A stretch of DNA of 5,183 nt, taken from NCBI GenBank assembly GCA_947624755.1, contig CANQLQ010000157.1:1-5183 (forward strand), read 5' to 3'. Shown here piece by piece: positions 1 to 5,181 of this stretch. Within the stretch, counting starts at the first letter, position 1; every line of letters begins with the position of its first letter. The notes beneath the pieces are model-generated. The model saw nothing but the letters and a program-made list of their open reading frames with translations. It searched no databases and was not told the origin of the DNA. The stretch comes from an uncultured Clostridia bacterium. Its GTDB lineage: Bacteria > Bacillota > Clostridia > Oscillospirales > Acutalibacteraceae. Position numbers and translations under genes: made by a program.

Positions 1-1
1 G

Positions 2-1801
2 AAGTATTATGAAATTGTAAATATGTTCAAAAATAATCAGGTTACCGAATATTCGGTAACGCTAAGCAGCGGCGCACTGAGATACAAAGTCAAGGGCGAT
101 AACACCGAAAAGAGATACACTCTTCCGAATGTTGAACTTTTCCTTAATGACGTGCATGATTATGTTACGCAATATAACGAAAAGAACCCGGACAACCAAA
201 TTAAATACGACTATAAGGCCGGTTCAAACAGTTCTATATGGGCAAGTCTTATGCCGATGCTTCTTATGTCGCTTCTTCTTGTTGGCTCAATGTTCTATCT
301 GTATCGTAAAATGGGTCAGTCTATCGCCAACGAAAACAACAGAACGCTTTCTTTTGGCCGCGCCAATGCAAAACTCAATAAAGATGAAAAACGTAAAACA
401 ACCTTTGATGATGTTGCGGGCGCAGACGAAGAAAAGGCTGAGCTTTCTGAAATTGTTGATTTTCTAAAGGACAGGGCAAAGTTTATTGAAGTCGGTGCAA
501 GGATACCTAAGGGTATTCTTCTTGTAGGCCCTCCGGGTACAGGTAAAACTCTTCTTGCCCGTGCTGTTGCCGGCGAAGCAAATGTTCCGTTCTTCTCAAT
601 TTCAGGTTCTGACTTTGTTGAAATGTATGTCGGTGTCGGCGCTTCAAGAGTGCGTGATTTATTTGCGCAGGCAAAGAAAAACGCTCCCGCGATTTTGTTT
701 ATTGATGAAATTGATGCTGTCGGCCGCCACAGAGGCGCCGGTATGGGCGGAGGACACGACGAAAGAGAACAGACTCTCAACCAGCTTCTCGTTGAAATGG
801 ATGGTTTCGGTGCAAACGAGGGCGTAATCATTATCGCCGCAACCAACCGTCCTGATATCCTTGACCCTGCTCTTCTTCGACCGGGCAGATTTGACCGTCA
901 AATTACTGTTGGCTATCCCGATGTCAAGGGCAGAGAAGAAATTCTCAAAGTTCACGCCAAACGCAAGTCAATTGCTCCTGACGTTGAGCTTAAAGTAATT
1001 GCCCAATCAACCGCAGGCTTTACCGGTGCAGATCTTGAAAACCTTCTCAATGAAGCGGCTCTTCTTGCTGTGCGCAACAAGAAAAAGGCCATTACAATGA
1101 AGGAAATTGAAGAAGCAACTATCAAGGTAGTTATGGGTACGGAAAAGAAATCCCGCAAAATGAGCGACAAAGAAAAGAAGCTTACCGCTTACCACGAGGC
1201 GGGTCACGCAATTGCTACGCACTTCCTTCCCGGTCAAGACCCTGTTCATCAGGTGTCGATTATACCGAGAGGTATGGCGGGCGGATTTACAATGTCACTT
1301 CCGTCCGAGGATAAATCTTACCGTGTCAAGAGTGATATGCTTGACGATATCGTTGTTCTTCTCGGCGGACGTGTTGCCGAAGCTCTTGTTCTCGGCGATA
1401 TTTCAACGGGTGCGTCAAATGATATCGAAAGAGCAACCGAAATTGCAAGAGATATGGTTACCCGTTACGGAATGAGCGATAATATCGGTCCGGTATCTTA
1501 CAGCTCCGGAAGCCATGAAGTCTTTCTTGGACGTGATTACAGCAATACAACCAACTATTCGGAAAATGTTGCCGCACAAATCGACAAGGAAATTTCAGCA
1601 ATTGTAGTCAACGCAAGAGCAAGATGCGAAGAAGTTCTTTCGGCTCATATGGATAAGCTACATTCGCTTGCCAAATATCTCATAATACACGAAAAAATTG
1701 ACGGCGCAGACTTTGAAAAGCTTATGAACGGTGAACTTAGCGACAGCGAAGATGTTTTAAAACTTCCGTCTGAAACACCTGAAACAAAAGAGGAAAATTG
1801 A
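2..1801 (+). CDS. ftsH: ATP-dependent zinc metalloprotease FtsH (5' end missing)
   Basis: Membrane-anchored AAA+ protease that unfolds and degrades membrane and regulatory proteins as a hexamer. Numbering from the ATG at 23: the second membrane helix is about residues 76-95, Walker A GPPGTGKT is 169-176, the pore loop is MYVGVGA 201-207 (Tyr where E. coli has Phe), Walker B ILFIDEIDA is 224-232, and the second region of homology with its arginines is about 270-294. The zinc site is HEAGH 391-395, with the third ligand probably Asp467 in GASNDI. The frame stays open upstream of 23 to the window edge, giving KYYEIVN, which fits the FtsH extracytoplasmic domain. There is no ribosome binding site before 23 and the first membrane helix is absent, so the true start lies outside the window. 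The C-terminal tail is acidic (SETPETKEEN). A terminator lies about 105 bases after the stop. Identity is certain; only the 5' boundary is unknown. Confidence 0.97.
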   Translation, partial: KYYEIVNMFKNNQVTEYSVTLSSGALRYKVKGDNTEKRYTLPNVELFLNDVHDYVTQYNEKNPDNQIKYDYKAGSNSSIWASLMPMLLMSLLLVGSMFYLYRKMGQSIANENNRTLSFGRANAKLNKDEKRKTTFDDVAGADEEKAELSEIVDFLKDRAKFIEVGARIPKGILLVGPPGTGKTLLARAVAGEANVPFFSISGSDFVEMYVGVGASRVRDLFAQAKKNAPAILFIDEIDAVGRHRGAGMGGGHDEREQTLNQLLVEMDGFGANEGVIIIAATNRPDILDPALLRPGRFDRQITVGYPDVKGREEILKVHAKRKSIAPDVELKVIAQSTAGFTGADLENLLNEAALLAVRNKKKAITMKEIEEATIKVVMGTEKKSRKMSDKEKKLTAYHEAGHAIATHFLPGQDPVHQVSIIPRGMAGGFTMSLPSEDKSYRVKSDMLDDIVVLLGGRVAEALVLGDISTGASNDIERATEIARDMVTRYGMSDNIGPVSYSSGSHEVFLGRDYSNTTNYSENVAAQIDKEISAIVVNARARCEEVLSAHMDKLHSLAKYLIIHEKIDGADFEKLMNGELSDSEDVLKLPSETPETKEEN

Positions 1802-1884
1802 ACTGCTCAAGTATAAATGTTCTGAATAATTCAGTGTCCGATATATTTGAAAGGGAGATTTTTACTAAGTCGGGTGCGTACTAA
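1798..1884 (+). CDS. possible 28-codon micro-ORF overlapping the ftsH stop
   Basis: A TTG start at 1798 overlaps the ftsH TGA (1799-1801) in the arrangement TTGA, and the frame runs 28 codons to TAA at 1882-1884. A weak AGAGG (1789-1793) lies 4 bases upstream, which is short for a ribosome binding site. The C-terminal half reads DIFEREIFTKSGAY. I do not recognise the peptide. It sits before the ftsH terminator, so it would be on the ftsH transcript and could be translated by coupling. It may equally be a chance frame: no alternative evidence such as a strong start supports it. Confidence 0.2.
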   Translation: MNCSSINVLNNSVSDIFEREIFTKSGAY

Positions 1885-1905
1885 ATAATCACATTTTACT
1901 GCAAC

Positions 1906-1938
1906 AAAAATCCACTTCAAAATTTGAGGTGGATTTTT
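1906..1938 (+). terminator. Intrinsic terminator after ftsH
   Basis: A 15-bp stem pairs 1906-1920 with 1924-1938 around a 3-base loop, with one G-U wobble as the only imperfection. The 3' arm ends in TTTTT (1934-1938), and the 5' arm starts with AAAAA, so the structure could also stop transcription arriving from the right on the other strand. Its position ends the ftsH transcript, including the possible micro-ORF. Confidence 0.88.
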
Positions 1939-1947
1939 GAATTTAGT

Positions 1948-1976
1948 TTGCTAATTTTCGTATTATATGTTATAAT
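1948..1976 (+). promoter_or_regulatory. Candidate sigma-A promoter upstream of the UppP-like gene
   Basis: A consensus -10 TATAAT (1971-1976) lies 17 bases after TTGCTA (1948-1953, 4 of 6 matches to TTGACA). Transcription would start near 1983, at the base of the hairpin in repeat copy A, and give a leader of about 250 nt reaching the UppP-like gene. The -10 lies in the left edge of repeat copy A; the equivalent place in copy B reads AATAAT and has no -35 in front. Other TATAAT strings at 2143 and 2167 lack a -35 at normal spacing. The assignment is from motif reading only. Confidence 0.4.
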
Positions 1977-2029
1977 AACCTCACGATGTGTTGGCAAAAT
2001 CGAAGATTTTGAACACATCTCAGAACATT
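1966..2029 (+). repeat. Intergenic repeat, copy A, with intact palindrome
   Basis: First of two direct repeats exactly 101 bases apart. Copy A contains a long imperfect palindrome at 1985-2019: GATGTGTT pairs with AACACATC and CAAAATC pairs with GATTTTG around a GAA loop, with only GG (1993-1994) bulged. That is 15 base pairs. The core 1973-2029 matches copy B at 49 of 57 positions, and seven more bases on the left match at 6 of 7. No coding frame is apparent. It looks like a small dispersed palindromic intergenic repeat; its family is not known to me. Confidence 0.8.
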
Positions 2030-2044
2030 GTTATATAGCGCTTC

Positions 2045-2059
2045 GGCGGCGAAGCCGCC
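2045..2059. repeat. GC-rich hairpin between the two repeat copies
   Basis: GGCGGC (2045-2050) and GCCGCC (2054-2059) form a perfect 6-bp stem around a GAA loop, embedded in very AT-rich sequence. An alternative stem, CTTCG (2041-2045) with CGAAG (2050-2054), uses overlapping bases, so the two folds exclude each other. No T-run follows, so it is not a standard intrinsic terminator. The plan of 6-bp arms and a three-base loop is the same as in the hairpins at 3337-3568. Confidence 0.65.
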
Positions 2060-2066
2060 TTGCACG

Positions 2067-2130
2067 TATGTAATAATAACCTCACAATATGTCGGCAAAA
2101 TCAAAGATTTTGAACACGCCCCGGAACATT
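2067..2130 (+). repeat. Intergenic repeat, copy B, with decayed outer stem
   Basis: Second copy of the repeat at 1966-2029. The inner stem CAAAATC/GATTTTG (2096-2102 with 2106-2112) is identical to copy A, but the outer stem is largely lost because 2086, 2087, 2089 and 2093 now face C, C, C and A. All eight core differences from copy A are transitions; one further difference, at 2072, is a transversion that changes the TATAAT of copy A to AATAAT. From 2131 to 2218 the sequence is AT-rich and I see no gene in it. Confidence 0.75.
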
Positions 2131-2218
2131 AATACATTGAAATATAATACAACAAAAAATAATAATTATAATTGCTTATCTCAAACTAAGATTGCAATAA
2201 ATTAACCGGATACAAAAT

Positions 2219-2223
2219 GGAGG
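2219..2223 (+). promoter_or_regulatory. Ribosome binding site of the UppP-like gene
   Basis: GGAGG within TGGAGGA lies 7 bases before the ATG at 2231. It is a strong, well spaced Shine-Dalgarno sequence and fixes the start, which also agrees with the MLEY N-terminus typical of UppP proteins. Confidence 0.85.
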
Positions 2224-2230
2224 ACTTTAT

Positions 2231-3082
2231 ATGCTTGAATACATAAAAATTTTAGTAATTTCATTATTTTCTTCTCTTTTTGCGCCGCTTGCCGCTTCAT
2301 CGTCGGCTCACTTTACTTCTCTAAACTCAGCGCTGAATTTTTCGCAGGACGAAAATCAGCTTGGTTTTTATTTCAGTATAATTTCATTTATTTTTTTCTG
2401 CTCGGCAATATTTTTTGTACGCAAAATCTATGCAAAGGGTTTTATGTCGCTCAAAAAGAAAAACGCCGCAAAGCTTAATAACATAAAAGGCTACAGAAAT
2501 ATGATGCAGGGAATTATTATTTCGCTCATTCCTGCCGTTTTAATGTTTGTTCCCGTTTCAAAGGAAAAATATCTTTGCGATATTTTATTTGATTATTTCT
2601 CCGGAAGCAATATTTTAATCAGCGCATTTTGCAGTATAGCCGGCGGATTTATGCTCTTTATTGCAATATGGTATTCAAGAAACAAAAAAGGCAAAACCAA
2701 AAAAAGCTCAAAAAAGAGTGATGTTTTGCGTCTTAGCATATATCAGATTCCCGCTTATATTTTCCCCGGCTTTTCACACGTTACCTGTGCGGCAACGAGT
2801 CTTACCCTGGATATGGTCGATGAAAGGGTAATAATGCGTGAAACGCTTCTTTATATTGCTCCCTCGGGTTTTGTAATAAGTCTTTTCAGAATTATTCGCT
2901 TTATTTTGGCCGGTGTAGCTCTTGACCCGGTCATGATTGCGATTTGCGCTGTCGGCGCGCTTGCCGGCAATATTATTATGCTTAACCTTGTAAGCCATCT
3001 TAACATCAGAAAATCATTTTTATTCTTCTCAATTTACTCAATAATTTTCGGCCTTGCAGTCGGTATTATTGCATTCGTTTAA
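2231..3082 (+). CDS. UppP/BacA-family membrane protein with altered active-site motifs
   Basis: This 283-residue, very hydrophobic protein has about the usual UppP length (roughly 265-285). UppP dephosphorylates undecaprenyl diphosphate to recycle the cell-wall lipid carrier. Gapless alignment of the N-terminus with a typical UppP (MLEYLKA...EGITEWLPISSTGH) puts Ser23, Ser24 and His27 in place, but the two Glu residues become Ser14 and Ala18, and the TG before His becomes Ser25-Ala26. The IPA motif is at 100-102. The second signature PG-x-SRSGAT is PGFSHVTCA at 179-187, so the catalytic Arg is His183. The C-terminal FSIYSIIFGLAVGII resembles the UppP end. Hydrophobic segments lie near 5-22, 45-64, 92-109, 127-147, 168-190, 206-228, 235-256 and 262-283, and a Lys/Ser-rich loop is at 151-163. 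Family membership is an inference from these motifs. Loss of the Glu and Arg suggests it is not a standard phosphatase; it may bind a lipid, have changed chemistry, or be a regulator. Confidence 0.75.
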   Translation: MLEYIKILVISLFSSLFAPLAASSSAHFTSLNSALNFSQDENQLGFYFSIISFIFFCSAIFFVRKIYAKGFMSLKKKNAAKLNNIKGYRNMMQGIIISLIPAVLMFVPVSKEKYLCDILFDYFSGSNILISAFCSIAGGFMLFIAIWYSRNKKGKTKKSSKKSDVLRLSIYQIPAYIFPGFSHVTCAATSLTLDMVDERVIMRETLLYIAPSGFVISLFRIIRFILAGVALDPVMIAICAVGALAGNIIMLNLVSHLNIRKSFLFFSIYSIIFGLAVGIIAFV

Positions 3083-3150
3083 TTTTAAAGGAAGAAAGGA
3101 GTCTCGCAGATAACTATAGGTTGAGAAGTTCCCGATTGATTCGCTATTAA
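3083..3150 (+). other. Short flank with an orphan Shine-Dalgarno-like sequence
   Basis: AAAGGAG (3095-3101) follows the UppP-like gene but no ATG, GTG or TTG occurs within normal spacing. The first candidate, TTG at 3121, gives only nine codons before TAA at 3148. No terminator is visible after the stop at 3080-3082. The segment holds one arm of each of two inverted pairs (3105-3112 and 3133-3140) whose partners lie beyond the MITE-like element. Confidence 0.4.
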
Positions 3151-3165
3151 GGAACCACTGATTAA
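3151..3165 (+). repeat. Left inverted terminal repeat of the MITE-like element
   Basis: This 15-base end matches the reverse complement of 3586-3600 except at its fifth and seventh bases. TTAA precedes it. Confidence 0.65.
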
Positions 3166-3324
3166 TACAAGCTGCTCTGCTTGACGGTAAATTATTCCGT
3201 CATTTTGCCAAAAGATTCTCGTTAATACACAAATGCTTTAAATTTTTGAAACATAAAAAGAAACTTCCAAATTAGAGACAAAGTGTTTTCGCGGTGTAAA
3301 TTGTAATTTTATATAATTTCTATC

Positions 3325-3351
3325 CCGCGTAATCGTGCGGGCGATGCCCGC
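3325..3351 (+). repeat. Isolated copy of the GC-rich hairpin unit
   Basis: It matches the start CCGCGTAAT and hairpin of the tandem units at 3487-3568 but is one base shorter. GCGGGC (3337-3342) pairs perfectly with GCCCGC (3346-3351) around GAT. Confidence 0.8.
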
Positions 3352-3362
3352 CGCACCCCTCC

Positions 3363-3399
3363 GTCACACTGCGTGTGACACCTCCCCTTTCAGGGGAGG
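3363..3399. repeat. Two adjacent perfect hairpins
   Basis: GTCACAC (3363-3369) pairs with GTGTGAC (3373-3379) around TGC, and CCTCCCC (3381-3387) pairs with GGGGAGG (3393-3399) around TTTCA. They are one base apart and both stems are 7 bp and perfect. No T-run follows on either strand, so they are not ordinary terminators. I recall similar CCTCCCCTTTCAGGGGAGG blocks as common intergenic repeats in gut Clostridia, which is memory and not checked. Confidence 0.8.
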
Positions 3400-3486
3400 C
3401 AAAACTGCTTAATCGTAAAATTACGAAAATAGGTTCAGCACTAAGCTGTGCCGTGGGGCAAGTGTTAAAGGCTACATCAATCCAAC

Positions 3487-3568
3487 CCGCGTAATTCCTG
3501 CGGACGATGTCCGCCGCGTAATTCGTGCGGGCGATGTCCGCCGCGTAATTGCTGCACGCCATGCGTGC
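3487..3568 (+). repeat. Three tandem 27-bp units, each with a conserved hairpin
   Basis: The units start at 3487, 3514 and 3541, each beginning CCGCGTAATT. Each holds 6-bp arms around a three-base loop: GCGGAC/GTCCGC (3500-3514), GCGGGC/GTCCGC with one G-U pair (3527-3541), and GCACGC/GCGTGC (3554-3568). The arm sequences differ while pairing is kept, which suggests the fold itself is maintained. There are no spacers, so this is not a CRISPR array. Confidence 0.85.
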
Positions 3569-3585
3569 CCGCCTGAGCGTTAGAT

Positions 3586-3600
3586 TTAATCAGAGCTTCC
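3586..3600 (-). repeat. Right inverted terminal repeat of the MITE-like element
   Basis: The reverse complement matches the left end (3151-3165) at 13 of 15 positions, and TTAA follows at 3601-3604. Confidence 0.65.
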
Positions 3601-3660
3601 TTAAGTTTAAGAATTATCAGTCGCCTTTTGAAAATGTATCTGCGTTAAACAGCAACCGAT

Positions 3661-5181
3661 ATGGCAAACAAAAAAACAGCTTCTTCAACTAAAAAGTCTT
3701 CGACTAAAGGCGCTGCGTCAAAAAAGAATACCTCAAAAAAAAATATAACCAAAAAATCTTCCGGAAAGTCAAAACAGCAAGAACGCAGCTTTTATGAGCT
3801 TAACCGCACCAAAATTATGCTTTGCTACTTTTTGTTTTCTGCGGTTATGCTTATGATAGCTTTTCTTCCGGGATATAATATTTGGGCTAATATCCGCGGA
3901 GCCTTCTTCGGCTTTTTCGGCTTCGGCTTTTATTTTCTCGGGATTCTTTTTCTTGTGCTCGGTATAAGAATTGCAATTGATTCTTTCTGTTACGGGCTTT
4001 TAAAAACAACAATATCGGCTTTCGGGCTGACGGCGATAATTTCTTCAATTTCACATCTTTTCAGCAATTCAATTAATTTGGGCGGCATATCCGAGTGGGC
4101 CTCTCAGCTCAGAGAAGCCGCTTCGGCAGGCTATTATATAAGTGAAGACGGATTTTCAATGACCGGAGGAATTATCGGAGCTTTCTTTGGCGGAGGGCTT
4201 TTACACGCAATAGGTAAGACCGCATCAATTATAATTTTTATTCTTCTTCTTACTTTTTGCGTTATTATTTTTCTTAATATAAGTTTCTCCTCTCTTGGAA
4301 ATTCATTGTCCTCTCTTATTGTGACCGGTAAGGACAAGGCTTCTGAAGGCGTTTCGGAAATAAAAGTCAAGCACGGTGAAAACAAAAGCAGAAGAAAAGA
4401 AGAAAAAGAGGCAAGAAAAGAACAGCTTCGTATCGAAAGAGAAGAAAGGGAAGCTCAACTCAAATTAGCTATGGAAGAACGCCTTGAAAGGGAAAGGAAA
4501 GAAGCTTCTGAACCTAAGTACGATTTTGATTTCAATTCAACCGATATTGATAACGATTTCGACGGGCGAAACATGGCAAGCGAATATCAAAAGTACAGAA
4601 GAGAAATGCGTCCTCCGAGAAAAAGAGACAGCATTTTCACTACCTATATTCCACCTGAAAATGTTGAGTGGGAACAAGATGACCGACCCGAAGAAAATTC
4701 TGACGAAGAAGAGACTAAGGTTATCGACGATGTGACAAATGTTGATTTTTCCGTGCCCGAAAACGACCCGGAAGCTTTCAGCGAAGTTTATGAAGATGTG
4801 ATAAATGAAGTAAATGAAGCTTCGGCTGAAAAAGAGCAGTCAAACCTCTCTTTAGAAGCGACGGATCTTGTTGAGCAGGCCGCATCGAGCGCACAGAGAC
4901 TTGCAAAGAAAAATCAATTTGAGGTTGAAAAATATACCGATGAACCGAAGCGTGAATATGCATATCCTCCGATTGAATGTCTTGCTGAGCCGGATTTCAG
5001 CCGAGAGGATGACTATGCTTTTGAAATGAGAAGTACAGCGTCCAAGCTTGTTGATACGCTCAAAAGCTTCGGAGTGGAAACAACTCTTATCGGTGTCAGC
5101 CGTGGACCTTCTGTTACGAGATATGAACTTCAGCCGGCGCCGGGAGAAGTTCATATCTCGAAACAGAAGGTCCACGGCTGA
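3661..5181 (+). CDS. ftsK: DNA translocase FtsK/SpoIIIE, N-terminal half only (3' end disrupted)
   Basis: FtsK/SpoIIIE is a membrane-anchored ATPase that pumps chromosomal DNA through the division or sporulation septum. A Lys/Ser/Thr-rich cytoplasmic tail (1-48) precedes an FtsK_4TM-like region with hydrophobic stretches near 52-70, 80-102, 107-131, 168-183 and 187-207. A charged linker with a coiled-coil-like part (about 240-285) and an acidic part (about 335-395) follows. The alpha domain starts near 435 and contains GPSVTRYELQPAPG at 482-495. The motor (Walker A and B) and gamma domains are absent: the frame stops 11 codons later, inside a palindrome that reaches the window edge, so the stop at 5179-5181 is probably not natural. 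VHISK at 497-501 resembles the expected family continuation, though one extra Glu precedes it. The ATG at 3661 is the only in-frame start after the TAA at 3646-3648 that keeps the usual tail, but it has no Shine-Dalgarno sequence. Confidence 0.9.
   Translation: MANKKTASSTKKSSTKGAASKKNTSKKNITKKSSGKSKQQERSFYELNRTKIMLCYFLFSAVMLMIAFLPGYNIWANIRGAFFGFFGFGFYFLGILFLVLGIRIAIDSFCYGLLKTTISAFGLTAIISSISHLFSNSINLGGISEWASQLREAASAGYYISEDGFSMTGGIIGAFFGGGLLHAIGKTASIIIFILLLTFCVIIFLNISFSSLGNSLSSLIVTGKDKASEGVSEIKVKHGENKSRRKEEKEARKEQLRIEREEREAQLKLAMEERLERERKEASEPKYDFDFNSTDIDNDFDGRNMASEYQKYRREMRPPRKRDSIFTTYIPPENVEWEQDDRPEENSDEEETKVIDDVTNVDFSVPENDPEAFSEVYEDVINEVNEASAEKEQSNLSLEATDLVEQAASSAQRLAKKNQFEVEKYTDEPKREYAYPPIECLAEPDFSREDDYAFEMRSTASKLVDTLKSFGVETTLIGVSRGPSVTRYELQPAPGEVHISKQKVHG

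Larger units (their letters stand above)
3151..3600. mobile_element. MITE-like element, 450 bp, flanked by TTAA
   Basis: The left end GGAACCACTGATTAA (3151-3165) and the reverse complement of the right end (3586-3600), GGAAGCTCTGATTAA, match at 13 of 15 positions. TTAA lies directly outside both ends (3147-3150 and 3601-3604), as expected for a four-base target duplication, although TTAA is self-complementary and could also be part of the ends. There is no transposase frame, so the element is non-autonomous. The left part (to about 3320) is AT-rich and includes a small stem TGACGG/CCGTCA (3182-3187 with 3197-3202); the right part is GC-rich and packed with hairpins. The ends resemble those of some IS5-family elements, but I cannot confirm this. 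An 80-codon minus-strand frame inside it is repetitive and not a credible gene. Confidence 0.65.
3105..3644. other. Nested inverted arms flanking the MITE-like element
   Basis: CGCAGATA (3105-3112) pairs perfectly with TATCTGCG (3637-3644). Inside it, CGATTGAT (3133-3140) pairs with ATCAGTCG (3616-3623) with one G-U wobble. Inside that are the 15-bp inverted ends of the element. If the 450-bp element and one TTAA are removed in thought, an 86-nt sequence with two nested 8-bp stems remains, which could be a small structured RNA interrupted by the insertion. Alternatively the pairs may be remnants of longer imperfect ends of a 540-bp element. No known RNA family is recognised, and chance is not excluded. 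Confidence 0.3.

Noticed and set aside
23..25. ATG at 23 as the true ftsH start
   Set aside because: There is no ribosome binding site before it, the frame is open to the window edge with family-like residues, and the first membrane helix would be missing.
316..846. Minus-strand 176-codon frame opposite ftsH
   Set aside because: It lies wholly within the conserved ftsH AAA+ coding sequence, is low complexity (Ser/Pro/Ala-rich), and is explained by ftsH codon usage.
2143..2172. Extra promoters with TATAAT at 2143-2148 and 2167-2172
   Set aside because: Bases at the normal -35 spacing (CCCGGA and ATAATA) do not resemble TTGACA; the strings are expected in such AT-rich sequence.
3121..3150. 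A coding gene interrupted by the MITE-like element
   Set aside because: Joining the flanks across one TTAA keeps the TAA at 3148-3150 in the only TTG frame, so no longer reading frame is restored.
3312..3317. TATAAT inside the MITE-like element as a promoter for ftsK
   Set aside because: No -35-like hexamer at 16-18 bases, and the downstream GC-rich hairpins would make a poor leader.
3320..3562. Minus-strand 80-codon frame with repeats such as NYAADI
   Set aside because: It is a translation of the tandem hairpin units and adjoining hairpins; the repeated peptide comes from the 27-bp DNA repeat, and there is no credible ribosome binding site or known domain.
3487..3568. Possible CRISPR array
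   Set aside because: The units are directly adjacent with no unique spacers between repeats.
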